A DNA stretch of 64,000 nucleotides from Methylomarinum vadi (GCF_000733935.1 NZ_JPON01000001.1:1844501-1908500); one strand, 5' to 3'; positions 1 through 9,119 are shown, numbered from the stretch's first letter. Notes: a model not told the origin generated them from the sequence alone. A program made the numbers and translations.

Positions 1-1
1 C

Positions 2-541
2 GCCGTGGACGGTTGGGATAACTTCCGCCACAACGGCGGCGACTGGAGCTTCCTGGGTGGCGTTAACTGGACCAGCGACAACGAAAAATCCTGGTTAGCT
101 TTATCCGTCATCAGCGGTGAAAACGGCGACGACTCGGTCGGTCAAAACACCACCATGTACAGCGTCGTGTTCGGCCACGATTTTACCGACAACCTGCATT
201 ACATTTTTCAACACGATTTCGGCGTCGTAGAAGACGGCAACGGGCCTGGCGATGACGCGGATTGGTACGGCATCAACCAATACCTGACCTACGACATCAA
301 CGAGCAATTGTCGGCCGGTTTGCGCGCCGAATGGTTTAGTGATAGAGGAGGCCGTATCAATGATTTCGGCACCAGCTACTACGCTGCAACCGCCGGTCTC
401 AACTATTCTCCACTGTCCTGGTTGAAATTCCGTCCGGAAGTCCGCTATGACTGGGCCGACACCAATGGCGCCGGCACCGTGTACGGCGGTAATAAAAACG
501 AGCAAGTCCAGGTCGCCATGGACATGATTATCACGTTCTAA
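2..541 (+). CDS. Outer-membrane beta-barrel porin, C-terminal part
   Basis: The reading frame is open from the window edge, so this is the C-terminal 179 residues of a longer protein. It shows alternating hydrophobic and polar strands rich in aromatic residues and Gly/Asp/Asn turns, and ends in Phe (MDMIITF), the usual signature for outer-membrane barrel assembly. The pattern resembles the OmpL-like putative porin family (BBP2), which forms passive channels in the outer membrane. The substrate cannot be told. A hairpin terminator follows, so it is the last gene of its unit and separate from glnA. The family assignment is by pattern; the barrel nature is clear. Confidence 0.75.
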   Translation, partial: AVDGWDNFRHNGGDWSFLGGVNWTSDNEKSWLALSVISGENGDDSVGQNTTMYSVVFGHDFTDNLHYIFQHDFGVVEDGNGPGDDADWYGINQYLTYDINEQLSAGLRAEWFSDRGGRINDFGTSYYAATAGLNYSPLSWLKFRPEVRYDWADTNGAGTVYGGNKNEQVQVAMDMIITF

Positions 542-592
542 GCGACCCGCTTTTACAGTTGGCAATAGCCAACATTGAATGTTTGATGCACG

Positions 593-637
593 GCTTCCGG
601 TTATTTCCCCTCGAATGACCGGAAGCTTGTGTTTTTA
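593..637 (+). terminator. Intrinsic terminator after the porin gene
   Basis: GCTTCCGGT (593-601) pairs with ACCGGAAGC (618-626) and is followed by TTGTGTTTTT. It lies 50 bases after the porin stop and isolates it from glnA. Confidence 0.7.
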
Positions 638-723
638 TAGCGATTTATATTAATTGGTGTTATCGTTATACGCGCTTAATATTCGATGAACCATAACAAT
701 AATTTTTTAGGAGACCTCGACTA

Positions 724-2133
724 ATGTCCGTAGACAACGTTCTAAAAATGATCCAAGAAAACGATGTCAAATTTGTTGATTTTCGTTTTTGCGATACCCG
801 CGGTAAAGAGCAACACGTCACCTACCCCGCTCACACTATCGACGAAGACACTTTCGAAGAAGGCAAAATGTTCGACGGTTCGTCAGTTGCCGGCTGGAAA
901 GGCATCAACGAATCGGACATGATTTTGATGCCGGACCCATCCAGCGCGAAAATCGACCCATTCTTCGATGACAACACTCTGATTTTGCGTTGCGATATCA
1001 TCGAACCGAAAGACATGCAAGGCTACGAGCGCGATCCTCGTTCCATCGCCAAACGCGCCGAAGCCTACATGCAATCGACCGGTATCGCCGACATTGCCCT
1101 GTTCGGGCCGGAAAACGAATTCTTCGTTTTCGACGATGTACGCTGGACCACCCAAATGGGTAAATGCTCCTACCAAGTCGATTCCGAGGAAGCCGGCTGG
1201 AACTCGGAAAAAGTTTACGAAGACGGCAACATCGGTCACCGTCCCAGCGTGAAAGGAGGCTACTTCCCAGTGCCGCCGGTCGATTCCCTGCAAGACATGC
1301 GTTCCGCGATGTGCCTGGTACTGGAAGAAATGGGACAAACCACCGAAGTACACCACCACGAAGTGGCAACCGCAGGCCAATGCGAAATCGGCTCTAGATT
1401 CAACACCCTGGTCAACAAAGCCGACGAAGTGTTGGAACTGAAATATGTCGTTTCCAACATCGCCCACGCTTACGGCAAAACCGCGACCTTCATGCCTAAA
1501 CCATTGGTCGGCGACAACGGCAACGGCATGCACGTCCACCAATCTTTGGCCAAAGACGGCGTCAACCTGTTCTCCGGCGACCTCTATGGCGGCCTGTCCG
1601 AAACCGCGCTGTACTACATCGGCGGCATCATCAAGCACGCCCGCGCCATCAACGCCTTCGCCAACGCGTCTACCAACAGCTACAAACGCTTGGTTCCAGG
1701 CTTCGAAGCGCCAGTCATGCTGGCCTACTCGGCGCGCAACCGTTCCGCTTCCATCCGCGTTCCTTTCGTCAACAACCCGAAAGCGCGTCGTATCGAGGTG
1801 CGTTTCCCCGATTCCACGGCGAACCCCTACCTGGCGTTCTCAGCCATGCTGATGGCCGGCCTGGACGGCATTCAAAACAAAATCCATCCGGGCGATGCGA
1901 TGGATAAGGATTTGTACGATCTGCCGCCGGAAGAAGAGAAAAACATTCCGCAAGTTTGCCATGCTTTCGACCAAGCGCTGAAAGCCCTGGATGAAGACCG
2001 CGAATTCCTGACCCGCGGCGGCGTATTCACCGACGACGCGATCGACGGTTACATCGCCCTGAAAATGGAAGAAGTGCAACGCCTGCGCATGAGCACACAT
2101 CCTGTAGAATTCGATATGTACTACAGCTTGTAA
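724..2133 (+). CDS. glnA: Glutamine synthetase type I (GlnA)
   Basis: Makes glutamine from glutamate, ammonia and ATP in the cytoplasm; it is the central ammonium-assimilation enzyme. At 469 residues it has the usual length of bacterial GSI-beta. Visible family features are the N-terminal beta-grasp region with MFDGSS, the metal-binding catalytic stretch with GPENEFF, the ATP-region segments [10 protein letters not shown] and [10 protein letters not shown], and the adenylylation loop [11 protein letters not shown] with Tyr398, so activity should be tuned by GlnE. An AGGAG ribosome site lies about 10 bases before ATG 724. It has its own terminator at 2168 and is followed by ntrB-ntrC, the classical arrangement in which NtrC controls glnA transcription. 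Confidence 0.98.
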   Translation: MSVDNVLKMIQENDVKFVDFRFCDTRGKEQHVTYPAHTIDEDTFEEGKMFDGSSVAGWKGINESDMILMPDPSSAKIDPFFDDNTLILRCDIIEPKDMQGYERDPRSIAKRAEAYMQSTGIADIALFGPENEFFVFDDVRWTTQMGKCSYQVDSEEAGWNSEKVYEDGNIGHRPSVKGGYFPVPPVDSLQDMRSAMCLVLEEMGQTTEVHHHEVATAGQCEIGSRFNTLVNKADEVLELKYVVSNIAHAYGKTATFMPKPLVGDNGNGMHVHQSLAKDGVNLFSGDLYGGLSETALYYIGGIIKHARAINAFANASTNSYKRLVPGFEAPVMLAYSARNRSASIRVPFVNNPKARRIEVRFPDSTANPYLAFSAMLMAGLDGIQNKIHPGDAMDKDLYDLPPEEEKNIPQVCHAFDQALKALDEDREFLTRGGVFTDDAIDGYIALKMEEVQRLRMSTHPVEFDMYYSL

Positions 2134-2167
2134 GCTAACCGGTCGTTTTCGGCCGCATGTAACATGC

Positions 2168-2194
2168 AAAAACGCCCCATTTTGGGGCGTTTTT
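2168..2194 (+). terminator. Intrinsic terminator after glnA
   Basis: AAAACGCCCC pairs with GGGGCGTTTT across a short ATTTT loop, ending in a T run. It is a strong, nearly perfect stem 35 bases after the glnA stop, so ntrBC probably also has its own promoter in 2195-2330. Confidence 0.85.
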
Positions 2195-2330
2195 CGTTTG
2201 CAGCGCTACCCTAGTGCAGCCGAAATACATTAATATCGTTCCAGCGCCAGAAATATTCTGAAAAAATAACCGTTTTTAAGCCGTAAATACACCAAAAATC
2301 AATTGGTACATAACTTGCTGGAAGGCATAC

Positions 2331-3419
2331 ATGGCACATCCCACAACTGACATCGAACACAAAAAAATTCTGGATAACCTGAACGAGGCGATCCTATTGT
2401 TCAACAACGAATTGATACTGACCTATATCAATTCGGCGGGAGAAATCTTGTTTGCCGACAGCGCCAAGCATTTAAAAGGTTACTCCGCCAAGAAATTGTT
2501 TCGGTCATCCAATTCCAGTCTGTTCAACAATATCAGACATTGTCTTAATTTACAGGAACCGCTTGTCGACAGAGAACTGCCGCTAAACCGAATCAATCAA
2601 ACCCTGACCGTGAACTTTAGTGCCACTCCGATAATCGAACAGGGAGACCTGAACGGCATCGTCGTCGAATTACAACAGGTTGACCGGCACCTGCGTATTA
2701 CCAAGGAAGAACAATTGCTGGCGCAACAAAACACCAGCCGTATGCTGGTGCGGGGATTGGCGCATGAGATCAAGAATCCGTTAGGCGGCCTGCGCGGCGC
2801 CGCGCAATTGCTGGATCAGGAACTGGACGATCCCGAACTGAAGGAATACACGCAAATCATCATTGCCGAATCGGACCGCCTGCAAGGCCTGATGGATAAA
2901 ATGCTGGGACCGAACAATCCGGCCCACAAAAGCTGGCTCAACATCCACGAAGCCCTGGAACGGGTCAGGCAGCTGGTCAGCGCGGAAAACATCAAAAACA
3001 TCAAGATTATCGTCGACTACGACCCGAGCATTCCGGAGATATTCGCCGACAAAAACCAATTGATCCAAGCCATCTTGAACATCGTCAGAAACGCGGTACA
3101 AGCCATACAAGGCATTCAGGGCCAAGGGCAAATCACCTTGAAAACCCGCATTCAACGGCACATGACGATCGGCCGCAAACTTTACAAATTATCCGCCAAA
3201 ATCGATATTATCGATAACGGCCCCGGTATCAAGCCGGAATTAATGGGAGAAATATTCTATCCGATGATTACCAGTCGAGCCGAAGGCACCGGACTCGGAT
3301 TGTCCATTGCGCAATCGCTGATCAACCAGCACAACGGTTTGATCGAATGCAACAGCGAACCCGGGCACACTGTTTTCTCAATTTATCTACCGCTGGAGAA
3401 TGATCATGCAAATACCTGA
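2331..3419 (+). CDS. glnL: Nitrogen regulation sensor kinase NtrB
   Basis: Soluble histidine kinase/phosphatase that sets the phosphorylation of NtrC according to nitrogen status, normally through the PII protein. The 362 residues comprise an N-terminal PAS domain (about 10-120), a dimerisation/phosphoacceptor helix with LAHEIKNP (His145) and a C-terminal HATPase domain with DNGPGI and GTGLGLSIAQ. There is no transmembrane segment, as expected for NtrB. A GGAAGG site precedes ATG 2331. The stop overlaps the ntrC start, so the two are translationally coupled. Confidence 0.95.
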   Translation: MAHPTTDIEHKKILDNLNEAILLFNNELILTYINSAGEILFADSAKHLKGYSAKKLFRSSNSSLFNNIRHCLNLQEPLVDRELPLNRINQTLTVNFSATPIIEQGDLNGIVVELQQVDRHLRITKEEQLLAQQNTSRMLVRGLAHEIKNPLGGLRGAAQLLDQELDDPELKEYTQIIIAESDRLQGLMDKMLGPNNPAHKSWLNIHEALERVRQLVSAENIKNIKIIVDYDPSIPEIFADKNQLIQAILNIVRNAVQAIQGIQGQGQITLKTRIQRHMTIGRKLYKLSAKIDIIDNGPGIKPELMGEIFYPMITSRAEGTGLGLSIAQSLINQHNGLIECNSEPGHTVFSIYLPLENDHANT

Positions 3420-4824
3420 CAAGGTCTGGATCGTCGATGACGACAAGTCGATTCGTTGGGTGCTGGAAAAAGCTCTGCAAAAAGCGGCCATCGAAACCCA
3501 AAGTTTTGCCAATGCCTCCAACCTGCTCGCCGAGCTGGAAAAGGGGTTGCCGGACGTCCTGATCACCGATATACGCATGCCGGGCATGGACGGTCTTGAA
3601 CTCTTGCAGAACATCCAAAACCGCTACCCGAGTTTGCCGGTCATCGTCATGACCGCCCATTCCGACTTGGATAGCGCGGTATCGGCTTTTCATGGCGGCG
3701 CCTTCGAATATTTGCCCAAACCGTTCGATATCAACGAAGTCGTCGAAATCGTGCAACGGGCCTGCGCCCACAGCAAACAAACCAATGACGCGGCGCAGCA
3801 ATCCGCCGACCACATCGAGGAAACGCCGGAAATCATCGGTGAATCGCCCGCCATGCAGGAAGTATTCCGCGCCATCGGGCGTCTGGCCCGCTCCCACATC
3901 ACCGTGCTGATCAATGGCGAGTCGGGCACCGGCAAGGAACTGGTGGCGAAAGCCCTGCATCGGCATAGTCCGCGTGCCGACCAACCCTTCATCGCCCTCA
4001 ACATGGCGGCCATCCCCAAGGATTTGATGGAATCGGAACTGTTCGGCCATGAAAAAGGCGCCTTTACCGGCGCCCAAGCCCGGCGGGCCGGCCGCTTCCT
4101 GCAAGCCAACAACGGTACTTTGTTCCTGGATGAAATCGGCGATATGCCGGCCGAGCTGCAAACCCGCCTTTTAAGGGTTCTGGCCGACAACGAATTTTAT
4201 CCGGTCGGCGGCCATTCCTCGATCAAGGTCGACGTGCGCATCATCGCCGCCACCCATCAGGACTTGGAAGAATTGGTGGCGCAAGGCCGTTTCCGCGAGG
4301 ATTTGTTCCACCGCCTCAACGTCATACGCATCCATATTCCACCGTTGCGGGAGCGTCGGGAAGACATCGGTTTGCTGATGCGCCATTTCCTCAAGCAAAG
4401 CGCCAAGGAACTCAATACCGAGATCAAGACGCTGAGGCCAGAGACGGAAGCGTTTCTAAGCTCGCTGGACTGGCCCGGCAATGTCCGCCAACTGGAAAAC
4501 ACCTGCCGCTGGCTGACCGTCATGGCCTCCGGTCGCGAAATCCACATGGAGGATTTGCCGGTGGAACTGACCACGCCCAAGCAAAAAACGCAATCCGCCG
4601 GCAAACACGAAAACTGGGAATCCGCTTACGAACACTGGGTCAACCAACAGCTCTTGTCCGGGCAACACGATATCGCCAAATCCTCGATTCCGGTGGTCGA
4701 ATCCATTCTTATCAGCTCGGCCCTGAAATTCACCCATGGCAAGCGCCACGAGGCGGCCACCTTATTGGGCTATGGCCGTAATACTCTGACCCGTAAGATC
4801 AAGGAACTGAACATCCAGGAGTGA
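3406..4824 (+). CDS. glnG: Nitrogen regulator NtrC, sigma-54 activator
   Basis: Response regulator that activates sigma-54 promoters such as that of glnA when phosphorylated by NtrB. Order: receiver domain with DDD near residue 11 and phosphoacceptor Asp55 (ITDIRMPG); AAA+ domain with Walker A GESGTGKE and the sigma-54 contact loop GAFTGA; C-terminal Fis-type helix-turn-helix (HEAATLLGYGRNTLTRKI). The total of 472 residues is standard. ATG 3406 is preferred over ATG 3400 because GGAG sits 8 bases before it. The start overlaps the ntrB stop. Confidence 0.96.
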   Translation: MQIPDKVWIVDDDKSIRWVLEKALQKAAIETQSFANASNLLAELEKGLPDVLITDIRMPGMDGLELLQNIQNRYPSLPVIVMTAHSDLDSAVSAFHGGAFEYLPKPFDINEVVEIVQRACAHSKQTNDAAQQSADHIEETPEIIGESPAMQEVFRAIGRLARSHITVLINGESGTGKELVAKALHRHSPRADQPFIALNMAAIPKDLMESELFGHEKGAFTGAQARRAGRFLQANNGTLFLDEIGDMPAELQTRLLRVLADNEFYPVGGHSSIKVDVRIIAATHQDLEELVAQGRFREDLFHRLNVIRIHIPPLRERREDIGLLMRHFLKQSAKELNTEIKTLRPETEAFLSSLDWPGNVRQLENTCRWLTVMASGREIHMEDLPVELTTPKQKTQSAGKHENWESAYEHWVNQQLLSGQHDIAKSSIPVVESILISSALKFTHGKRHEAATLLGYGRNTLTRKIKELNIQE

Positions 4825-4992
4825 CATACTAGTTTCGCTACGATACCTATTTGACTATCTCCCGAGTAACCGATAACCTTAATCCTGTTTGAGCCGACGC
4901 GGCAAGAACGCGGCGCCTTGAAGCGGCGCAAGACAATAGTCCGCTCCCTTTCTGCCAACACCCGATAGCTATAATCAAAAAGAGGTTAAGCA

Positions 4993-5580
4993 ATGAACAA
5001 ACAATATCATCGATTACCCGCCTGCCTTGCGGCTTTTCCCCGCACTCTGATTGCTCTGTTGTTGCTGACTGCGGCAACAAGCGCCCTCGCCCACCGCGGC
5101 CCGGCGGATGAAGTCGACACCTGCCGCATTCGCGTCGGACCCGAGGTCATCCACTTTACCGCCTATACACCGACCTTCAGCCAGGGAACCGGTTATTGCC
5201 AGGCGATTCCGTTTGTCGGCCCCACCAATCTGGTTTTCGATTACGAAGGTCATAAACTGCGCGATGTCACCGTTGAGTTCGAGATTACCAAAGAGCCAGA
5301 GGGCACGCAAATTTTCCATCAGGGACCGAAAAAAATAAAAACCGGCACCGTCAACGCCACGGTCGATTTTAGCCAACACGGCGCCGGCGACTATCTGGTC
5401 CATGTCACGATCATGCATGAAGGCGAAAAACAGGACACCCACCTGCCCTTCTCCGTCGGCGTGGAACCCGAATCCTCCAACACCGGCGTGCTGAAAATCG
5501 TCATCCCGATCGTCTTCATCGCCATCATGCTGTTTTTCATGTTGCGGCGCTCGAAAGACGAACCCGAAGCCAGCGATTAA
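4993..5580 (+). CDS. Exported single-pass membrane protein of unknown function
   Basis: A protein of 195 residues not recognised with confidence. It starts with a signal peptide (about 1-33, ending near SALA-H), followed by a periplasmic domain of about 130 residues and a C-terminal transmembrane helix (about 168-186) ending in a charged tail (RRSKDEPEASD). The mature protein begins with His and has Cys residues in DTCRIRVGP and GYCQAIP, so a disulfide or metal site is possible, but this is a guess. The domain looks beta-rich (DYLVHVTIMHEG). It stands alone between ntrC and an intergenic repeat. AGAGG precedes the ATG. Confidence 0.75.
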   Translation: MNKQYHRLPACLAAFPRTLIALLLLTAATSALAHRGPADEVDTCRIRVGPEVIHFTAYTPTFSQGTGYCQAIPFVGPTNLVFDYEGHKLRDVTVEFEITKEPEGTQIFHQGPKKIKTGTVNATVDFSQHGAGDYLVHVTIMHEGEKQDTHLPFSVGVEPESSNTGVLKIVIPIVFIAIMLFFMLRRSKDEPEASD

Positions 5581-5657
5581 GAGCTATCGACTCTTTTACG
5601 AAACAAGAAAAAACTTGCATTCCCAAGTTTCCACGCTCATCGTTAAACTTAAGTCTC

Positions 5658-5813
5658 GTCATACCCGCCGGGAGCGGGTATCCAGAGTCAAGGATGACAA
5701 GCCGAATACATCCATGTAGTCTGGATTCCGGCACAAATCTTTAGGGAACAGATTTGCATTAACCCGAAGGGCGTTGGGCAGGATAGCCCAGCGTGAATCC
5801 CTGCCGGAATGAC
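5658..5813. repeat. Palindromic intergenic repeat (REP/MITE-like)
   Basis: The stretch starts GTCATACCCGCCGGGAGCGG and ends CTGCCGGAATGAC. It contains inverted parts: ATACCCGC against GCGGGTAT, and GGATTCCGGCA against TGCCGGAATG. This is the usual look of small dispersed non-coding repeats in proteobacterial chromosomes. It fills most of the gap 5581-5958, in which no gene is seen. Confidence 0.6.
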
Positions 5814-5958
5814 ACGGTTAACATAAAGATGTGTATAAGGATGAGCGCTTCACGTGGGAACACATCTTGAGCCACGCTGCGGTTCCGACTTTGAAAAAAC
5901 GCGGTATCTATTACTGCCAGACTCGACAAACCCACTTTTCTCGACGGCTTAAAACCTG

Positions 5959-6468
5959 ATGACACAAAAATCTTCCTGGCTATTACTGTTATTGCTTTGT
6001 TTCAGTTCGCTGCTCCAAGCCGAAACGCGTATCGCCGTCCTCGACTTTGAGCTAAAAGACCTGACGCTGATGCCCAGTACCGCCGCCGAGCGCAAACGCA
6101 CCGGCAGTCTCAAACCGCTATTGCAACAAGAGCTGGCCAACGCCGGTTATGCCATCGTCGATATCGACCCCAAAGAACAACGGCGAGCCGACAGCGGTTT
6201 CGGCTATCTGTTCGAACACCACGATGTCGCCGCGCAGTTAGGTGAACGCCACGAAGCCGATTATGTGGTGGTCGGCAGGCTGCATAAACCCAGTTTTCTG
6301 TTCGCCTACCTGATGGTCCATCTGGTGCGCGTCAAAGACGGCCAACTAATCGGCAACTTCATCACCGAAAGCAAGGGCGGCGAACCAAAACTGACCCGTA
6401 AGGCGGTCGAGTCTCTGGCCGCGGACATAACCGCCATGCTGGAAAAACATGATCGAACGCCACGTTAG
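5959..6468 (+). CDS. Exported DUF2380/DUF3280-like protein
   Basis: A 169-residue protein with an N-terminal signal peptide (LLLLLLCFSSLLQA, cut near residue 21) followed by RIAVLDFEL. This opening strand, the DYVVVGRLHK strand and the final helix match the DUF2380/DUF3280 family of small periplasmic proteins, whose fold resembles the nucleotide-free half of TolB-like N domains. Its role is not known. The gene stands alone and is followed directly by the first copy of the GC-rich repeat family that marks the edge of the defence island. Confidence 0.65.
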   Translation: MTQKSSWLLLLLLCFSSLLQAETRIAVLDFELKDLTLMPSTAAERKRTGSLKPLLQQELANAGYAIVDIDPKEQRRADSGFGYLFEHHDVAAQLGERHEADYVVVGRLHKPSFLFAYLMVHLVRVKDGQLIGNFITESKGGEPKLTRKAVESLAADITAMLEKHDRTPR

Positions 6469-6479
6469 CGCCTCGGCAT

Positions 6480-6690
6480 GCCGCGCGTCGAAGTCGTTCC
6501 CGCGCAACGTATGGAAACGAGCAAACCATGCGTTTCTTTACCCCTCGTTCCCACGGGCCCCGTACCCATGGGCATAAATGGGAATGCATATCGCACCGCT
6601 CCTGCGGTGCGGAACGCAACGCGTTCCTTACTGTAATGCCCTCGGATGCGCCGGCGCATGGAAACAAGCAAACCATACGCCCCTTTATCC
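6480..6690. repeat. Interspersed hairpin-rich repeat, copy at the island edge
   Basis: Contains CGTTCCCACGGGCCCCGT, then a GCACCGC/GCGGTGC hairpin and a GGAACGC/GCGTTCC hairpin. These modules recur in most intergenic gaps up to 22.6 kb. This copy overlaps the 3' end of the second cas2 and separates it from the DUF2380-like gene. Confidence 0.7.
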
Positions 6691-6999
6691 ATTGATCACC
6701 AACCGATTGACGCCCTTGCTGAACAGCAGAATGTCATCCGGAAAATATTGCCGGCCCAAGGTCCGGCACTCGATCTTGCCCGGCAGGCCGTAACAGCGCA
6801 GATCGTCCTCCCTGTCATCGATAATTTGCTCTATCCTGTCCAGCAAGCCGTCGAGCCGGGACTTGGTCGACACCACCGAAAAAACCGAATATTGAACCGG
6901 CAACCCCTCTTTTTTCAACAAACGGTGCACTTTCTGCAACCGTTTGGGATCGGCGATATCATAGCTCAGCAAATACTGCCTGACTTGGTTCGCCGTCAT
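6685..6999 (-). CDS. cas2: Cas2 (second copy)
   Basis: A 104-residue Cas2-like protein of the CRISPR adaptation complex. The N-terminal beta strand ends in YLLSYDIAD, with the conserved Asp of the Cas2 ferredoxin fold, followed by KRLQKVHRLLKKEGLPVQYSVF, the usual first helix and second strand. Start 6999 is chosen over 7020 because its ATG overlaps the stop of the upstream cas1-like gene (TAATG) and it begins at the usual Cas2 N-terminus. It differs clearly from the other Cas2 at 8711-8995, so the pair is not a recent duplication. Its tight coupling to the degenerate Cas1 suggests these two proteins form a complex; that is inference. Confidence 0.9.
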   Translation of the reverse strand: MTANQVRQYLLSYDIADPKRLQKVHRLLKKEGLPVQYSVFSVVSTKSRLDGLLDRIEQIIDDREDDLRCYGLPGKIECRTLGRQYFPDDILLFSKGVNRLVING

Positions 7000-7748
7000 T
7001 AGGGCGCCTCGCTCAAACACCGATGCAAACGGTTCAACAATCCCCGCAACAACTGCTCGACCCGCCGTCCGCGCTTGTCCACCAGCCCTGCTAAATACCG
7101 CTTATCCGGTCCCTCGGCAAAAGATGTATGGCGCGAAACCAACACCGGATAAAAATCCCATAGCAGCAACCCGGCCAAATCGTCCGCCAATCGCACGCCG
7201 GCAGAATCGATGCCTGTATCTCCGCCATCCAGGCCGAAATCGCCCAGATACTGGATCGCAAAACTCAGCAAATAGCCTCGCAATATATCCCCCGCCAACC
7301 ACCAATCATCCGGCAGTTCGCGTTGCAACCAATGGCGCAGACTGTCGGCGTCCGCCGTTTGCCAATCCGCGAAACGCAAGCGCCTGGCGGCACTCCTGAC
7401 CGCCATGCGCCTCATGGCGGCGAACCAGTCTTGATAATGTAGCGAAGCATCCGGACCGCGCAGCAACTCGGTGAATTGCTGCAACAACCGAGGCCTTTCG
7501 GCCAGGCTCCCCAGCCAGCGGCCGCGCAACTCCCCACTGGCACTCATGAAGACAACCGCGATGCCGGCATCCGCGCAGGCGAACAAAGCCGCCATATTCC
7601 ACTCGACTTCGCCGCACACCACGACCCTCGACACGCGAACCAGCGGAAACAGCAAACGGCTTTTGTCCGGCTCGGTCACGACCAGCGCCGGCTCGTCGTA
7701 TTCCACGGTCATGCCTGTCCTGCCCTGCAGATACAAAGCCCGCCTCAT
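6999..7748 (-). CDS. Degenerate Cas1 paralog, probably catalytically dead
   Basis: 249 residues. The N-terminal domain (1-80) aligns by eye with the neighbouring Cas1: LYLQGRTGMTVEYDEPALVV, then FPLVRVSRVVVCG, then GIAVVFMSASGELRGRWLG. The C-terminal domain is shorter than usual. The FEG helix carrying the first catalytic Glu is not found. The catalytic His of GFYHEP is absent (GDTGID in its place), and the DLIEP segment is replaced by DLAGL, so at most one acidic ligand remains. The gene is intact and overlaps both neighbours (ATGA with cas1, TAATG with cas2), which argues against simple decay. It may be a structural or regulatory partner of the integrase. Confidence 0.8.
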   Translation of the reverse strand: MRRALYLQGRTGMTVEYDEPALVVTEPDKSRLLFPLVRVSRVVVCGEVEWNMAALFACADAGIAVVFMSASGELRGRWLGSLAERPRLLQQFTELLRGPDASLHYQDWFAAMRRMAVRSAARRLRFADWQTADADSLRHWLQRELPDDWWLAGDILRGYLLSFAIQYLGDFGLDGGDTGIDSAGVRLADDLAGLLLWDFYPVLVSRHTSFAEGPDKRYLAGLVDKRGRRVEQLLRGLLNRLHRCLSEAP

Positions 7749-8704
7749 GGCAACACACCGTTTTCGCTCTGCAAATACCAGCGCGCCAATTTATGGGCCT
7801 GCAAGCGCAACAGGCGCCTGACCGGTTGCGCGAACGTTTCGTAGTGGGCGTAAAAACATTTGCGCCCGGCCTTGTTCATCAGACAGCCATTGCCGTCGCT
7901 GGAAAAATGTTCCGTTCTAAGCCGGCGATCGCGGAACAAGGACCAGACCAAACCGTCCAGGCGCGGGCGCAACGGCTCGATCAAATCGCAGGCCAGCGAT
8001 TCCCGGCCGAACGCCGGCTCGTGGTAAAAGCCGATCATCGGTTCCAAGCCCACCATGTGGCAAACCGCAACCGCCTCGAAATGCAATAAGGTGTAGCCCA
8101 ACGACAGGCAGGCATTGACCGGATCGGTGGGCGGCCTTTTCCTACGCTGCTCGAAGCCCAGCGCCGGCGCGAACAGTTGTTTGAACGCGGCAAAATAAGA
8201 CGCCGCCGCGCCGCCCTCGAAACCCCGCAACTGCCCCAGCGAAACCGTTTGCGACTGCCCAAGCGTGGCGCCGATATCGCGCAGCGACCCGAGCGAACCG
8301 GCCAGCGCCTTCCTTAAATCGGGCCTTTTCAACGCGGCCAATTCCAGCAACTGCCGTTGTTTTTCCAGCTTGCCCCGCACCAGAAGGCGGGCCAGCTCGA
8401 CTTGCCTGTCCTTCTCGAAAAACACCCGGTACTGCGCCAAACGCCGTCTGGCATCGTTATGGCTGTGGGAAAACGCCTTCGCCCTAAGCCGACTGCCGCG
8501 CCCCGACAAAAACAACACATCCACGCGATGCTCGGCAAACGCCCCCAACAGCCTGCTTTCCAGCTCGACATTGCCTCGTACCACGACTCTTTCCAGCATC
8601 CGCAACGGCACCGTGCCCCGCTTGCCGCCGTCCTCGTACAACGCCAGCGCCTGCCCGTCCAGTTTCAGTGCCAGATTCTTCCGGTCCAAATACAACGTAC
8701 TCAT
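7745..8704 (-). CDS. cas1: CRISPR integrase Cas1
   Basis: A 319-residue Cas1, the metal-dependent integrase that inserts new spacers at the leader end of the array. All expected active-site motifs are present: FEGGAAASYF (Glu), GFYHEPAFG (His) and ACDLIEPLRP (Asp and Glu). The DPVNACLSLGYTLL helix between them is typical of the non-I-E families. There is no fused reverse transcriptase or Cas6 domain. The gene sits between cas2 (7 bases upstream) and the degenerate cas1 (4-base overlap), so all four adaptation genes are probably translated from one mRNA. Confidence 0.96.
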   Translation of the reverse strand: MSTLYLDRKNLALKLDGQALALYEDGGKRGTVPLRMLERVVVRGNVELESRLLGAFAEHRVDVLFLSGRGSRLRAKAFSHSHNDARRRLAQYRVFFEKDRQVELARLLVRGKLEKQRQLLELAALKRPDLRKALAGSLGSLRDIGATLGQSQTVSLGQLRGFEGGAAASYFAAFKQLFAPALGFEQRRKRPPTDPVNACLSLGYTLLHFEAVAVCHMVGLEPMIGFYHEPAFGRESLACDLIEPLRPRLDGLVWSLFRDRRLRTEHFSSDGNGCLMNKAGRKCFYAHYETFAQPVRRLLRLQAHKLARWYLQSENGVLP

Positions 8705-8710
8705 CCAACA

Positions 8711-8995
8711 TTACCCCACGTAATAAAAACTGCCATCCTGAGGCGGAACCGCCTTACCCAGAGTAATCACGAGCCCTCGGCCGTCGAGCCGGAGCAGGAA
8801 AAAACTGTCTTTCTCGCAATCGATCACGCTTTCGATTTCGGCCAGCAACTCGCGCCGCTCGGCGCCGGTCAGGAAACATTCGAAAACCGATTTCTGTCCG
8901 CCCGAGGCGTAGCCGCGCACCACCTTCAAGGCCTTGCGCAAACGCTTGCTGTCGCGGATATCGTAAGCAGCGATAAATAATGTGCGATTACTCAT
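8711..8995 (-). CDS. cas2: Cas2 (first copy)
   Basis: A 94-residue Cas2, the dimeric core on which Cas1 assembles. The first strand and catalytic-type Asp are seen in LFIAAYDIRDSKRLRKALKVV, then GGQKSVFECFL. It is the first gene of the adaptation block on the minus strand, with cas1 7 bases downstream. Upstream (8996-9346) lie repeat elements and no gene, so its promoter must lie in or near the repeats. Confidence 0.95.
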   Translation of the reverse strand: MSNRTLFIAAYDIRDSKRLRKALKVVRGYASGGQKSVFECFLTGAERRELLAEIESVIDCEKDSFFLLRLDGRGLVITLGKAVPPQDGSFYYVG

Positions 8996-9119
8996 GCCGC
9001 CATGTTACGGCGCACATAACCGAAGTTTAGAGTTGGCAAGCTTGTCGCGCCGCGGAAGCGGCCAAGTTACCCTCTTTCCCGCAGCCCTCTTAGGAATGCA
9101 TGCCGCAACGCGTTCCAGC

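Noticed and set aside
559-572. TTGGC-AATA-GCCAA inverted repeat upstream of glnA as an NtrC or sigma-54 site
   Set aside because: It does not match the NtrC site or the GG-N10-GC sigma-54 pattern and lies before the porin terminator.
883-1638. Long open frame of 251 codons antisense to glnA
   Set aside because: Exact shadow of the glutamine synthetase gene; no ribosome site and no family-like sequence.
3322-4161. 279-codon open frame antisense to ntrC
   Set aside because: Shadow frame caused by codon bias; composition is unlike a real protein.
7745-8704. Reverse-transcriptase-Cas1 fusion, given the coding-sense spacers
   Set aside because: Cas1 is of ordinary length and no RT motif (YxDD) is seen in it or elsewhere in the island.
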